Part shown: piece by piece, positions 1-8,927 of the stretch | Layout of the letters: each line of letters starts with the position of its first letter | Numbering within the stretch: the first letter of the stretch is position 1 | Source of the DNA: Saccharothrix sp. NRRL B-16314 | Lineage (GTDB): Bacteria > Actinomycetota > Actinomycetes > Mycobacteriales > Pseudonocardiaceae | Direction of reading: 5' to 3' | Assembly: GCF_000716595.1 (NCBI RefSeq) | Contig: NZ_JNXC01000006.1 | Span: 234,776 to 298,775 of the forward strand | DNA: 64,000 bases | Position numbers and translations under genes: made by a program | The notes under the pieces: model-generated | Told to the model about the DNA's origin: nothing | What the model saw: the letters and a program-made list of their open reading frames with translations, nothing else | Databases searched by the model: none

Positions 1-1
1 G

Positions 2-307
2 GACGTGCGGGAAGAGGACCTGCCGCCGGTCGTCGCGTCCGACGCGCCGCTGGCCGGCAAGACGGTGGTGATCACCGGCGCGATCAGCGACCCGCGTTCC
101 GGCGAGAAGGTGCCCCGCCCCACCTTCCAGCGGCTGTGCGAGAAGGCGGGCGCGACCACCGCGTCCTCGGTGTCGGCGAGCACCGACATGCTCATCACCG
201 GCGCGGACGTCGGCGCGAGCAAGATCACCAAGGCCGAGAAGCTGGAAGTCGAGGTGGTCGACCAAGGCGTGATCTGGCAACAGCTCATCGCGGCGGGCGT
301 CGCCTGA
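2..307 (+). CDS. BRCT-domain protein, C-terminal part (5' truncated by window edge)
   Basis: The frame is open from base 2 and stops at 305-307, so this is the C-terminal end of a longer protein. The visible 101 residues form one BRCT domain: the fold starts at LAGKTVVITG, continues with the basic linker and helix RPTFQRLCEKAGATTASSV, the strand STDMLITG, and ends with the Trp-containing helix GVIWQQLIAAG. BRCT domains bind DNA ends or phosphopeptides. In actinomycetes such a C-terminal BRCT often follows an exonuclease (DnaQ-like) or sits in NAD-dependent ligase. The upstream sequence is missing, so the parent protein cannot be named. The GTG at base 5 is unlikely to be the true start because no ribosome binding site can be seen. 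Confidence 0.75.
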   Translation, partial: DVREEDLPPVVASDAPLAGKTVVITGAISDPRSGEKVPRPTFQRLCEKAGATTASSVSASTDMLITGADVGASKITKAEKLEVEVVDQGVIWQQLIAAGVA

Positions 308-388
308 GCCCTTGGCGGCACGTGCGTCGGGAGCGCCGCGTACCGGAATCGGGTGGTGATGTGGTCGCGGCGCGGGCAGGATCAGGGG

Positions 389-922
389 GTGCAGTCACCT
401 ATTCGGCCGGACCTCGCGATCCGCGAGGCACGTGATGAGGACTGGCCGCGGATGTGGCCGATCGTGCACGACATCGTCACCGAGCAGCAGACGTTCGCCT
501 ATGACCCGTACATGAGCGAGCACGACGCCAAGCGCATGTGGTTGGTGGCCGCGCCGGCCAGGGTGGTCGTCGCCGCCGAGGCCGACCGGGTACTGGGTAC
601 CGCGAACATGTACGCCAACCGGCCGGGTCCCGGAAGCCATGTCGCGTCCGGCAGCCTGATGGTCGCCAAGGACGCGCGAGGCAAGGGCGTGGGGCGGGCC
701 CTCGCCACCGACATGATCACCTGGGCGCGTGGCAACGGGTTCGCGGCGATCCAGTTCAACGCTGTGGTCGACACGAACACGGCCGCGATCAGCCTCTACG
801 AAAGCCTCGGGTTCAGCACCCTGGGAACAGCGCCCGGGGCTTTCCGCCATCCGGTCCTGGGAGACGTCGGTCTCCGCATCATGTGGTTGGACCTGCGGCC
901 ACCGGCACAGGTCACCGGCTGA
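389..922 (+). CDS. GNAT family N-acetyltransferase
   Basis: A 177-residue single-domain GNAT enzyme that transfers acetyl from acetyl-CoA to an amine. The family features are visible: an N-terminal IREARDEDWPRMWPIV segment, a central beta strand ARVVVAAEADRVLGTANMY, the acetyl-CoA binding motif ARGKGVGRAL and a C-terminal AAISLYESLGF. I chose GTG 389 because a purine-rich stretch (caggatcaggggg) lies just before it. A longer reading from GTG 353 adds 12 residues that look non-globular. The gene stands alone between the BRCT gene and a non-coding gap. The substrate is unknown; phosphinothricin-type or protein/antibiotic acetylation are both possible. Confidence 0.8.
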   Translation: MQSPIRPDLAIREARDEDWPRMWPIVHDIVTEQQTFAYDPYMSEHDAKRMWLVAAPARVVVAAEADRVLGTANMYANRPGPGSHVASGSLMVAKDARGKGVGRALATDMITWARGNGFAAIQFNAVVDTNTAAISLYESLGFSTLGTAPGAFRHPVLGDVGLRIMWLDLRPPAQVTG

Positions 923-1200
923 CCCGGCACCACGTCTATCGGCGGCACGTCAGGGGACGTGCAGCGGATCGCGCCTGACCCGCCGTAGCCACGCTCCCCC
1001 GACGCCTCCGCCGACCCGGCGGACGTGGCGGTGCGATCAAGACAAGAGGTTGCTGTCCCGTGCGACAACCCTCGCTCCGCCACACCCACGTTCCCCGCGC
1101 GCTCGACATGACCTGCCAGGGCACCGCACGGCGGAGGTCGACCGGGTGGAACGCAAGCCGGCCGTCGACCGGGAATGACCTGGTCGCACCACGGCGGAAG

Positions 1201-1443
1201 TCAGCCGCGGTGGGGTTTCGTGTAGGCCACGAGCGCGCCCTCGTACAGGATCGCCATGCCACCGCACGTGCAGCGGCAGTACTCGACGCCGCCCTCGGAC
1301 GTCGGGTGCCTGGACAGCAGCTTCCACGAGTGCCGTTGCGGGGCGGACATGCAGCCCCAGTCCGTCAGGGGGCACAGGTCCCTCAGCGGTTTCCCCGGCG
1401 ACTTGGTCAACGTCTCGTTCAGCGGTTCGCGCGACAAAGCCAT
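1201..1443 (-). CDS. small cysteine-rich hypothetical protein
   Basis: An 80-residue protein whose start codon overlaps the stop codon of the upstream MFS gene (GTGATGG junction), so translation is probably coupled to the transporter. It carries CRCTCGG near the C-terminus and a further Cys pair earlier (DLCPLTDWGC), which could form a small metal-binding or zinc-ribbon-like site. The C-terminal half reads like a compact beta unit (GGVEYCRCTCGGMAILYEG). I do not recognise a named family. Its tight coupling suggests a role connected with the exporter or its substrate. Confidence 0.6.
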   Translation of the reverse strand: MALSREPLNETLTKSPGKPLRDLCPLTDWGCMSAPQRHSWKLLSRHPTSEGGVEYCRCTCGGMAILYEGALVAYTKPHRG

Positions 1444-2675
1444 CACCTCCCGGTCTGCTCGGTGGTCGTCAGCGACGGTTCAGCAGGTGAAACGGGTGAA
1501 ACGGGTGAATCCGGCGGCGGGGGTCGGTCGGCTTGCCCGAAGACCGCCGGCTCGGGCAGCGACAGGAACAGCAGCCAGGCCAGGGCGGGCATCGCGATGA
1601 GCGGGATCAGGGCGGTCTGCAGCGAGGTGGCGTCGGCGATCGAGCCGAGCACGGGCGTCGCCAGGCCGCCGATGCTGATGGTCAGGCCGAGCGTGATGCC
1701 GCTGGCCGTGCCGACCCGGGTGGGCAGGTAGTCCTGGCCGAGCGTGACCTGGAGCGAGAACGGGATGTAGAGGCCCGCCGAGGTCATGGCCACGAACAGG
1801 TACAGCACCGGGCCGGGGATGAACACCACACCGGCGGTGGACGCCACCGTGGCCAGGTACGACCAGCGCACCACCGTGACCCGGTCCCACCGGTCGGCCA
1901 GCTTGCCGCCGAGCACGGTGCCCACCGCGCCGCCGAGGTAGAGCACGAACAGCGCCAGCGTGCCCGTCGCCGTGCCGCCACCGAGCCGCTGCTCGACGTG
2001 CAGCGAGACGAACGTGCCCAGCCCGATGAACAGGATCGACCGGCAGATCACCGCCAGCGACAGCTTCACGAACGACGCCTTGTCGTCGACGCCCTTCTTG
2101 GCCGACGCGCCGGAGCCACCGGGCGTGGACCTGTTCAGCGCGCGCAGCACCGGCAGGCATAACACACTGCCCACCAAGGCCGGTAAGACCAGCAGCGGGG
2201 TGAACGACAAGCCGCCGTTGGCCACCACCAGCGCGACCATGATCGGCGCCACGGCGAAGCCGAGGTTGCCCCCGAGCGAGAACCACCCCATCCCCGAGTT
2301 GCTGCCCCGGCTGGCTATCCGGGCGAGGCGGGCGGATTCGGGGTGGTAGGCGGCGACGCCGATCCCGGCTATCGCCACGAACACCAGCGTCAGCGCGTAG
2401 TCGCCGCTGATGCCGCTCAGCCCGATGCCCAGCCCGCCCAGGATCGTGCTCACCGGCAGCAGCCAGGGCATCGACCACCGGTCGGTCAGCACCCCGAACA
2501 GGGGCTGGGCGACCGACGACAGCAGCGACGCGGCGAGCACGATGCCGGACGCCGCGGCATAGGTGTACTCCCGCTCGGCGATGAAGAAGGGGACGAGTGC
2601 GGCCACCGCGCCCTGGTAGACGTCCACGCAGGCATGCCCGACGGACAGCAGGATGATCGACTTGTTCCTCGGCAC
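1443..2675 (-). CDS. MFS transporter, fosmidomycin-resistance (Fsr) type
   Basis: A 410-residue major facilitator with about 12 hydrophobic segments. The Fsr subgroup signature is clear: HACVDVYQGAVAALVPF in the first helix, PLFGVLTDRW in the loop between helices 2 and 3, and AYHPESARLA in helix 4-5. Family members export fosmidomycin and unrelated toxic compounds by proton antiport. The gene is divergent from an AraC-type regulator (2726), with a 50-bp promoter region between them, so that regulator is the likely controller. The C-terminal tail is rich in Pro and Ser/Thr (PPPDSPVSPVSPAEPS). The true substrate is unknown. Confidence 0.85.
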   Translation of the reverse strand: MPRNKSIILLSVGHACVDVYQGAVAALVPFFIAEREYTYAAASGIVLAASLLSSVAQPLFGVLTDRWSMPWLLPVSTILGGLGIGLSGISGDYALTLVFVAIAGIGVAAYHPESARLARIASRGSNSGMGWFSLGGNLGFAVAPIMVALVVANGGLSFTPLLVLPALVGSVLCLPVLRALNRSTPGGSGASAKKGVDDKASFVKLSLAVICRSILFIGLGTFVSLHVEQRLGGGTATGTLALFVLYLGGAVGTVLGGKLADRWDRVTVVRWSYLATVASTAGVVFIPGPVLYLFVAMTSAGLYIPFSLQVTLGQDYLPTRVGTASGITLGLTISIGGLATPVLGSIADATSLQTALIPLIAMPALAWLLFLSLPEPAVFGQADRPPPPDSPVSPVSPAEPSLTTTEQTGR

Positions 2676-2725
2676 AAGGCAATGTTCGCGACCCGCGCCG
2701 TGTCACGCTTTCGATAAACTGCCAA

Positions 2726-3469
2726 GTGATGACGAAAAGCCGCCACGTCCAGGTGGCCCCGACCCGCGCCCAGTCGCTGGCGCCCGGGGCCGGCATCGAC
2801 GCGCACCGCCACGACGACCACCAGATCGTCTACGCGGGACGCGGGGTGCTGGCCGTCACCACGGACGCGGGCTCGTGGGTCGCGCCGGCCACCCGTGCCA
2901 TCTGGGTGCCGGCGGGCACCGTGCACGCCCACCAGGCGCACGGCCGGCTCGAACTGCACCTGGTCGGCCTGCCCGCGACCGAGAACCCGCTCGGTCTGGA
3001 CCGGCCGACGGTGCTGACCGTCGGCCCGCTGCTGCGCGAACTGATCCTCGCCTACACCCAGCCCCCGCACGACGACAGCCCCGAGCGCGAGCGGCTGCGG
3101 GGCGTCCTGCTCGACCAGCTCCGGGCGTCACCGCAGCAGCCGCTGCACCTGCCGGCGCCGCGTGACCCCCGGTTGCGGGCGCTGTGCGCGATCCTGACCG
3201 CCGACCCCGCCGACGACCGCACGCTGGCCGCGTTGGGCAAGGAGGTCGGCGCCAGCGACCGCACCCTGGCGCGGCTGTTCAAGTCCGACCTCGGCATGAG
3301 CTTCCCGCAGTGGCGCACCCAGCTGCGGCTGCACCACTCCCTCGTCCTGCTGGCGGACGACCTGCCGGTGACGACGGTGGCGCACCTGTGCGGCTGGTCG
3401 TCGGCGAGCGCGTTCATCGAGGTCTTCCGCCGCGCCTTCGGGCTCACCCCCGGAGCGCACCGGGGGTGA
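2726..3469 (+). CDS. AraC family transcriptional regulator with cupin sensor domain
   Basis: A 247-residue regulator. Residues 15-80 form an AraC-type cupin (DAHRHDDHQIVYAGRG, then a strand with WVPAGTVHAHQAHG). Residues about 145-245 hold two helix-turn-helix units (LAALGKEVGASDRTLARLF and VTTVAHLCGWSSASAFIEVF) with the usual FRRAFGLTPGAHR end. The start is GTG 2726 or ATG 2729. The gene is divergent from the Fsr-like exporter and probably regulates it. The last codons form the left arm of a hairpin with the downstream spacer. It resembles the second AraC regulator at 12037 in architecture. Confidence 0.88.
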   Translation: MMTKSRHVQVAPTRAQSLAPGAGIDAHRHDDHQIVYAGRGVLAVTTDAGSWVAPATRAIWVPAGTVHAHQAHGRLELHLVGLPATENPLGLDRPTVLTVGPLLRELILAYTQPPHDDSPERERLRGVLLDQLRASPQQPLHLPAPRDPRLRALCAILTADPADDRTLAALGKEVGASDRTLARLFKSDLGMSFPQWRTQLRLHHSLVLLADDLPVTTVAHLCGWSSASAFIEVFRRAFGLTPGAHRG

Positions 3470-3473
3470 GCCC
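3440..3473. terminator. convergent hairpin terminator
   Basis: A perfect 14-bp inverted repeat (GGGCTCACCCCCGG and its complement) around a 6-base loop. It lies where the AraC gene (plus) and the FMN reductase gene (minus) converge, and overlaps the last codons of the AraC gene. It has no U-tract, as is usual in actinomycetes. Confidence 0.65.
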
Positions 3474-3478
3474 GGGCG

Positions 3479-4009
3479 TCACGACGGGATCAGCGCCTTG
3501 CGGAACTTCTCGATCACGTCGTCCAGCGCCTCCGCGCTCTCCGGCAGGATCCGCAGCGCACCGCCGACGCGCTCCATGTGCTTGTCCAGCAGGAAGAAAC
3601 CCTGCACGACGTGCCGAGCGCCGAGCGAGTGCACCACCGGGCGCAACGCGTAGTCGAGGACGAGGACGTGCGCGGCGCTGCCGCCGGTCGCCAGCGGCAG
3701 CACCGCCTTGCCGGTGAACCCGTACTGCGGCAGCAGGTCCAGGAACACCTTGAGCAGCCCGGAGTAGCTGGCCTTGTAGGTCGGTGTGGCCAGCACGACC
3801 CCGTCGGCGCGGGACACGCGTTCCAGCGCCTCGCCGATCGCCGGGTCCGACGTGTCCGCGCTGAGCATCGCCTGCGCCGGCAGGGTCCGCACCTTCAGGT
3901 GTCCGGCCTGCCACTCGTGCTCGGCCAACCGCCGCGCGACGTGGTCACCGACCAGCTCGGTCTTCGACGTCGGGGACGGGCTGCCGGAGATCACCAGGAT
4001 TTCGGACAC
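3479..4009 (-). CDS. NAD(P)H-dependent FMN reductase (SsuE/flavodoxin-like)
   Basis: A 176-residue flavodoxin-fold reductase that uses NAD(P)H to reduce FMN. It shows the phosphate-binding ISGSPSPTSKTELV near the N-terminus, the ATPTYKASYSGLLKVFLDLLP segment typical of the SsuE/MsuE group and a GKAVLPLATGGS strand-loop. Reductases of this group supply free FMNH2 to two-component monooxygenases. I start at GTG 4009, preceded by AAGGGAG; this makes the gene overlap the upstream FAD protein by 65 bases. It is the last gene of the nitrate operon, an unusual companion. It could serve the flavoenzyme of the diaminopropionate cluster (17904) or an unrelated sulfonate or nitro substrate. Confidence 0.82.
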   Translation of the reverse strand: MSEILVISGSPSPTSKTELVGDHVARRLAEHEWQAGHLKVRTLPAQAMLSADTSDPAIGEALERVSRADGVVLATPTYKASYSGLLKVFLDLLPQYGFTGKAVLPLATGGSAAHVLVLDYALRPVVHSLGARHVVQGFFLLDKHMERVGGALRILPESAEALDDVIEKFRKALIPS

Positions 4010-5459
4010 GGTCGCTCCCTTGCTGGACGAGGGTGGGGGACAGCAGCGGGTGTTCACGCGCCGGCTGGGCGTCGCGCAGCCACCGGCAGAAGCCCTCGAC
4101 CACACCCGCGCAGCCACCGCACCCGGTGGTGGCACGGGTGACGTCGGCGAGGTCGCGCGCGTTGTGCGCGCCCTTGCGCCAGGCGGCGGTCAAGGACTCC
4201 TTGGTGACGTTGTTGCAGCGGCACACCACCGCTTGGTCGGGCAGGTGTTCGGGGCCGTCGACGACTTCGGCAGCCGTGCGCCCCACCAGGAGCGCGAGCC
4301 GGTCCACGGGGAGGGGCGCGTCGGCGTCGAAGAGCTGGGTGACCGTGCCGACGGACTGGGGGAAGCCGAGCAGGATGGCGCCGACGACGCGCTCGTCCAG
4401 CACGACCAGGCGGGCGTACCGGCCGCGCGCCGGGTCGGCCAGCGTGACCACCTCGGCGTCGTCCGACTCGTGGTTGCCGTCCCCGATGACGGCGAGGTCG
4501 ACGCCGCGGGCTTTGAGTCGGGCCAGCGTGCGGGTGGCGGTGTACGGCCGGTGGCCGCCGGTGAGGGATTCGGCCAGCGTCTCGGCCTGGTCCCACGCGG
4601 GAGCGATGAGGCCGGGGACCAGTCCGGCGTGCTCCGCGCAGTCACCGATCGCGTGGATGTTCGGGTCGCTGGTGCGCATCCGGTCGTCCACGACCACACC
4701 GCGTCCGACCTGGAGTCCGGCCCGCCTGGCCAGGTCGGTGTCGGGCACGACGCCCGCGGAGACGACGACCAGGTCCGCGGGCAGCGTGGAGCCGTCGTCC
4801 AGGGCGAGCCCGCCGTCGAGGTACGACATGGCCGTGCGGCCCGCGTGGACGCGGATGCCCAGGCGGTCCAGGACGGCGGCGAGCGTCCGCCCGGCGGGTG
4901 CGTCGAGCTGGCGTTCCATGGCGTGCGGGCCCATGTGCACGACGTCGACGTCGTGGCCCCGCTCGGTCAGCGCGCGGGCGGCCTCCAGTCCGAGCAGTCC
5001 GCCGCCGAGCACGACGACCCGGCGTGCGGCGGGCAGGTAGCCCTCCAACCTGCGGCAGTCGGCCAGGGTGCGCAGCGCGACCACGTTCCCGGCCGGGTTG
5101 CGGTCCTCGTCGACCAGGCCGGGCAACGGCGGCACGAAGCACCGCGCGCCGGTGGCCAGCACGAGGTCGTCGTACGGGTGGGCTTCGCCGTCGGAGGTGA
5201 GGACCACCCGCCGCACGCGGTCCACGTCGTCCACGACGACTCCGGTGCGGACGACGATCCGGTCGTCGCCGTGGTCGGTGAGCCGGGTCGCCTCGGCGGT
5301 GAGCTTCCCGGCGATCACCGAGGGCAGCAGCACCCGGTTGTAGGCCGGTTCCGGTTCCGCGCCGAACACGGTGATCCGCATCCGGGGGTCGCGGGCGCGC
5401 AGCAGTTCGGCCACCCGGTGGCCCGCCGGCCCGTGGCCGACGATGACGACGCGGCTCAC
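3945..5459 (-). CDS. NAD(P)H/FAD oxidoreductase with BFD-type [2Fe-2S] domain (nitrate/nitrite reductase electron-transfer subunit)
   Basis: A 504-residue flavoprotein. Residues 1-300 contain the pyridine nucleotide-disulphide reductase fold with an FAD motif VVIVGHGPAGHRVAELL, a second nucleotide motif VVVLGGGLLGLEAA and the AIGDCAEH FAD site. Near residue 420 is a BFD-like [2Fe-2S] domain with CRCNNVTKE followed by TGCGGC. This resembles the N-terminal half of NirB and stand-alone NasC-type electron donors to assimilatory nitrate reductase. The sirohaem nitrite-reductase domain is absent. The GTG start overlaps the nasA stop (GTGA), so the pair is translationally coupled. Its role is inferred as passing electrons from NAD(P)H to NasA. 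Confidence 0.85.
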   Translation of the reverse strand: MSRVVIVGHGPAGHRVAELLRARDPRMRITVFGAEPEPAYNRVLLPSVIAGKLTAEATRLTDHGDDRIVVRTGVVVDDVDRVRRVVLTSDGEAHPYDDLVLATGARCFVPPLPGLVDEDRNPAGNVVALRTLADCRRLEGYLPAARRVVVLGGGLLGLEAARALTERGHDVDVVHMGPHAMERQLDAPAGRTLAAVLDRLGIRVHAGRTAMSYLDGGLALDDGSTLPADLVVVSAGVVPDTDLARRAGLQVGRGVVVDDRMRTSDPNIHAIGDCAEHAGLVPGLIAPAWDQAETLAESLTGGHRPYTATRTLARLKARGVDLAVIGDGNHESDDAEVVTLADPARGRYARLVVLDERVVGAILLGFPQSVGTVTQLFDADAPLPVDRLALLVGRTAAEVVDGPEHLPDQAVVCRCNNVTKESLTAAWRKGAHNARDLADVTRATTGCGGCAGVVEGFCRWLRDAQPAREHPLLSPTLVQQGSDRVRNPGDLRQPVPDVEDRAGR

Positions 5460-7537
5460 CGGTCACCACTGCCGTTGGTCGGCTGGGGCACGCCCAGCGG
5501 CTCGACCCGGACCGCGCAGACCTTGAACTCCGGCATCCGCGACACCGGGTCCAGCGCCGGGTTGGTGATCAGGTTGGCCCGACCGCCGTCGGGGAAGTGG
5601 AACGGCAGGAACACCGTGTCGGTGCGCAGCGACTCCACCGTGCGCGCCCGTGCGACGGTCACCCCGCGCCGGGACACGACCCTGACCAGCTCGCCCTCGA
5701 CCACCCCGGTGCGGCGGGCGGTCTCCGGGTGGATCTCCACGAACGCCTCGCCCACCACGTCCAGCAGCTCGGGGACGCGCCGGGTCTGGGTGCCGGTCTG
5801 GTAGTGCGCCAGCACCCGTCCGGTGGTGGCGCGCAACGGGTACGTCCCGTCCGGCAGTTCCGCAGCGTCGCGGTGGGTGACCGGCCGGAATCGGGCCTTG
5901 CCGTCGGCGTGGCCGAAGCGGTCCAGGAACAGCCGCGGCGTCGAGGCGCCGCCCGCCGGGAACGGCCAGTGCGCGGGCTCGTCCAGCTCCTCGGGGTCGA
6001 TGCCGGAGTAGTCGGCGAGCCCGCCCGCCGACGCACGCCGCAGCTCGGCGAACACCTCGGCCGGGTGGGCGGGGAAGCGCTCCGCCGGCTGACCCATCCG
6101 CGTGGCCAGCGCGCGCAGCACCCACAGGTCGTCGCGCACCCCCAGCGGCGGGTCGACCACTCGTCGGCGCCGCAGCACCCGTCCCTCCAGGTTGGTCATG
6201 GTCCCGTCCTCCTCGGCCCACTGGGTCACCGGCAGCACCACGTCCGCCATCCGCGCGGTCTCCGACGGCACGAAGTCCGCCACCACCAACAAGTCCAGCG
6301 ACGCCAACCGGGCGGTGATCCGCCGGGCGGCGGGCGCGGACACCACCGGGTTCGCGCCGAACACCAGCAGCGCGCGCGGTCCACCGGGCCGGCCGAGGGA
6401 GTCCAGCAGCTCGTAACCGCTGGGCCCCTCCCCCGGCAGGTCGTCCGCGTCGACGCCCCACACCCCGGCGACGTGCGCGCGCGCCGCCGGGTCGGTGATC
6501 TTCCGGTAGCCGGGCAGCTGGTCGGCCTTCTGGCCGTGCTCCCGACCGCCCTGCCCGTTGCCCTGCCCGGTCAGGCACCCGTAGCCGGAGCCCTCCCGTC
6601 CCGGCATGCCCAGCGCCAGCGCCAGGTTGATGTACGCCGAGACGGTGTCGGTGCCCTTGGCGTGCTGCTCCGCGCCGCGCCCGGTCAGCACGTACCGGCG
6701 GCGGGCGGCGGCGAGCAGCCGCACCGCCGCGTGCTGGTCGGCGACCGGCACTCCGGTGATCCGTTCGACGCGTTCCGGCCACCACTCCGCGGCCCGTTGC
6801 CACGCCTCGTCGAACCCGGTCGTGCGGCGCTCCACGTAGTCGCGGTCAACCAGGCCCTCCGTGACGGCGGCGTGCAGCAGACCCAGCGCCAGCGCCAGGT
6901 CCGTGCCCGGCGTCGGCTGGAGGTGCAGCGCCGCCCGTTCCGCGGTGGCCGACCGCCGCGGGTCCACCACGACCAGGTCCGCCTGGTCCAGGTGCCCCAT
7001 CAGCGGCGGCATGGTCTCGGCCACGTTCGCGCCGGCCAGCAGGACGACTTCGGCCGACGCCAGATCGGTCACCGGGAACGGCAGGCCGCGGTCGACGCCG
7101 AACGCCGCCGAACCGGCCGCCGCCGCGGAGGACATGCAGAACCGACCGTTGTAGTCCACTTGGGACGTTCCCAGCGCGACGCGCGCGAACTTCCCCAGCG
7201 TGTAGGCCTTCTCGTTGGTGAGCCCGCCGCCGCCGAACACCGCAACCGCGTCCGGCCCCGACTCGGCGGTGATCCGCCGCAGCCGGGCGACGACGTGCTC
7301 CAGCGCGGTGTCCCACGACACCGGCCGCTGTTCCTCCCCGGTCCGCCGCCGCAGCAGCGGTGTGGTCAGCCGGTCCGGCGCCGTGAGCACCTGCGCGGCC
7401 GTCCACCCCTTCGAGCACAACCTTCCTGCGTTCACCGGGAAGTCGTCGTCCGGCGTCACGAGCACCCCGTCGGGTGACGGCTCGATCCTGGTCCCGCACT
7501 GCAAGGCGCAGTACGGGCAGTGCGTGCGCACCATCAT
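5456..7537 (-). CDS. nasA: assimilatory nitrate reductase catalytic subunit
   Basis: A 693-residue molybdopterin oxidoreductase. The N-terminus has the [4Fe-4S] ligands CPYCALQCG and a downstream GRLCSKG. The middle has the typical FGGGGLTNEKAYTLGKFAR and NGRFCMSS segments, and the C-terminus has the molydopterin-dinucleotide domain (TGRVLAHYQTGTQTRR, FVEIHPETA). It reduces nitrate to nitrite in the cytoplasm. The size fits NasA/NarB rather than respiratory NarG. There is no C-terminal BFD domain; that is provided by the coupled downstream flavoprotein. Start ATG 7537 or 7534 overlaps the narK stop. No nitrite reductase gene (nirBD) lies in the window, so nitrite must be used elsewhere. Confidence 0.88.
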   Translation of the reverse strand: MMVRTHCPYCALQCGTRIEPSPDGVLVTPDDDFPVNAGRLCSKGWTAAQVLTAPDRLTTPLLRRRTGEEQRPVSWDTALEHVVARLRRITAESGPDAVAVFGGGGLTNEKAYTLGKFARVALGTSQVDYNGRFCMSSAAAAGSAAFGVDRGLPFPVTDLASAEVVLLAGANVAETMPPLMGHLDQADLVVVDPRRSATAERAALHLQPTPGTDLALALGLLHAAVTEGLVDRDYVERRTTGFDEAWQRAAEWWPERVERITGVPVADQHAAVRLLAAARRRYVLTGRGAEQHAKGTDTVSAYINLALALGMPGREGSGYGCLTGQGNGQGGREHGQKADQLPGYRKITDPAARAHVAGVWGVDADDLPGEGPSGYELLDSLGRPGGPRALLVFGANPVVSAPAARRITARLASLDLLVVADFVPSETARMADVVLPVTQWAEEDGTMTNLEGRVLRRRRVVDPPLGVRDDLWVLRALATRMGQPAERFPAHPAEVFAELRRASAGGLADYSGIDPEELDEPAHWPFPAGGASTPRLFLDRFGHADGKARFRPVTHRDAAELPDGTYPLRATTGRVLAHYQTGTQTRRVPELLDVVGEAFVEIHPETARRTGVVEGELVRVVSRRGVTVARARTVESLRTDTVFLPFHFPDGGRANLITNPALDPVSRMPEFKVCAVRVEPLGVPQPTNGSGDR

Positions 7538-8868
7538 CGACTCCTCACCGCGGTCCGCCCGGCCCGTTCCCGCCGTTCCCCTCGCAGGTACACCACTCGC
7601 ACGACCGCCACGCACACCAGGTAGAAGACCAGGAAGAGGGCGAACGCCGGTTCGGCCGAGCCCGCGACGTCGAACGAGAACTTGAACGCCAGGTTGATCG
7701 CCACCCCGCCCAGCGCGCCGACCGCGCCGGCGATGGCGATCACCGCACCGGCGGGCACCGGCGTCCGTCCACTGTGGTCCTGTCGGTGTTCGCCGAACAC
7801 CTCGGAGATCATCCGGTAGGTGGAGCCGTTGCCGAAGCCCGCGAGCACGACGAGCGCGGTGGAGGCGACGATGAACGCCGGGAACGAGTCCAGCGCGGTG
7901 GCCAGGCACACCAGCGCCGTCCCGACCGCCATCGCCGACAGCACCCGCAGCGTGACCCGCGCGCCACCGAACCGGTCGGCCCAGCGTCCTCCGACCGGGC
8001 GCGCCAACGACCCCAGCAGCGGACCGAGGAACGCCAGCGACGCGGCTTGCAACGCGGTGAACGCGAACTGCGCCTGGAGCACCAGGCCGAACGCGAACCC
8101 GTAGCCGATGAACGACCCGAACGTGGTCAGGTAGAGCAGGCACAGCAGCCAGGTGTGCTTGTCCCGCAGCGCCGCCCGCTGCGCCGCGACCTGGGGCTGC
8201 AACGTCGGCAGGTTGTCCATCCAGAGCGCGGCGGCCAGCGCGGCCAGCGCGATCAGCGGCAGGTACAGCGACACCAGGTACACCGGTTGCCGCGCGCCGG
8301 CCACCGCCAGCACCGCGAGCCCGGCCAGCTGGGTGGTCGCCACGCCGAGGTTGCCGCCCCCGGCGTTGACGCCCAGCGCCCACCCCTGCTGGCGCCGGGG
8401 GTAGAAGGCGTGGATGTTGCACATCGAGGAGGCGAACGTGGCGCCGCCGAGCCCGGCCGTGGCCGCCACCAGGAGGAACACCCACAGCGGCGTGCCGGGC
8501 AGCCGCACGAACACCGCGGCGAGGACAGTCGGGACTAGGAGGAGCAACCCGGCGATCACGGTCCACGTGCGTCCGCCGAACCTGGTCACGAGGTAGCCGT
8601 AGGGAAGCCGCAGCAGCGCACCGACCAACGTGGGGGTGCTGATGAGCATGAACTTGTCGGACGAGCTGAAGTGGAAGCCGTTGTCCGGCCCGAGGAACAG
8701 CACGAGCACCGACCACAGGGTGAACACCGAGAGTCCGATGTGCTCGTTGACGATCGACACCACGAGGTTGCGGCGGGCCACCCGACGTCCGGTGTGCCGC
8801 CAGAACCACTCGTTCTCGGGATCCCAGTCCGCCAGTGCCGACCGAGGCCGGTCCTGCACGTGAGTCAT
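7534..8868 (-). CDS. narK: nitrate/nitrite MFS transporter NarK
   Basis: A 444-residue NarK/NasA-type major facilitator with 12 predicted helices. Nitrate-signature stretches are visible: GLGGATFASSMCNIHAFYP with FYPRRQQGWALGVNAGGGN in helix 5, and GFGNGSTYRMI in the second half. It imports nitrate or exchanges nitrate for nitrite. I chose ATG 8868 with GGGAAAGG upstream; a longer frame from 8964 would run through the upstream hairpin. It is the first gene of the narK-nasA-FAD protein-FMN reductase operon, separated from the PAS gene by a strong hairpin, so it has its own promoter within 8869-8927. Confidence 0.88.
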   Translation of the reverse strand: MTHVQDRPRSALADWDPENEWFWRHTGRRVARRNLVVSIVNEHIGLSVFTLWSVLVLFLGPDNGFHFSSSDKFMLISTPTLVGALLRLPYGYLVTRFGGRTWTVIAGLLLLVPTVLAAVFVRLPGTPLWVFLLVAATAGLGGATFASSMCNIHAFYPRRQQGWALGVNAGGGNLGVATTQLAGLAVLAVAGARQPVYLVSLYLPLIALAALAAALWMDNLPTLQPQVAAQRAALRDKHTWLLCLLYLTTFGSFIGYGFAFGLVLQAQFAFTALQAASLAFLGPLLGSLARPVGGRWADRFGGARVTLRVLSAMAVGTALVCLATALDSFPAFIVASTALVVLAGFGNGSTYRMISEVFGEHRQDHSGRTPVPAGAVIAIAGAVGALGGVAINLAFKFSFDVAGSAEPAFALFLVFYLVCVAVVRVVYLRGERRERAGRTAVRSR

Positions 8869-8927
8869 CGCGCCTTTCCCCCATCGCAACGCGTCTGGCA
8901 GTGCCGGTGACGGCACCGATCGGAGGA

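Noticed and set aside
3945..5459. Full NirB nitrite reductase
   Set aside because: The protein stops after the BFD domain. The sirohaem/4Fe-4S reductase domain is not present here or downstream.
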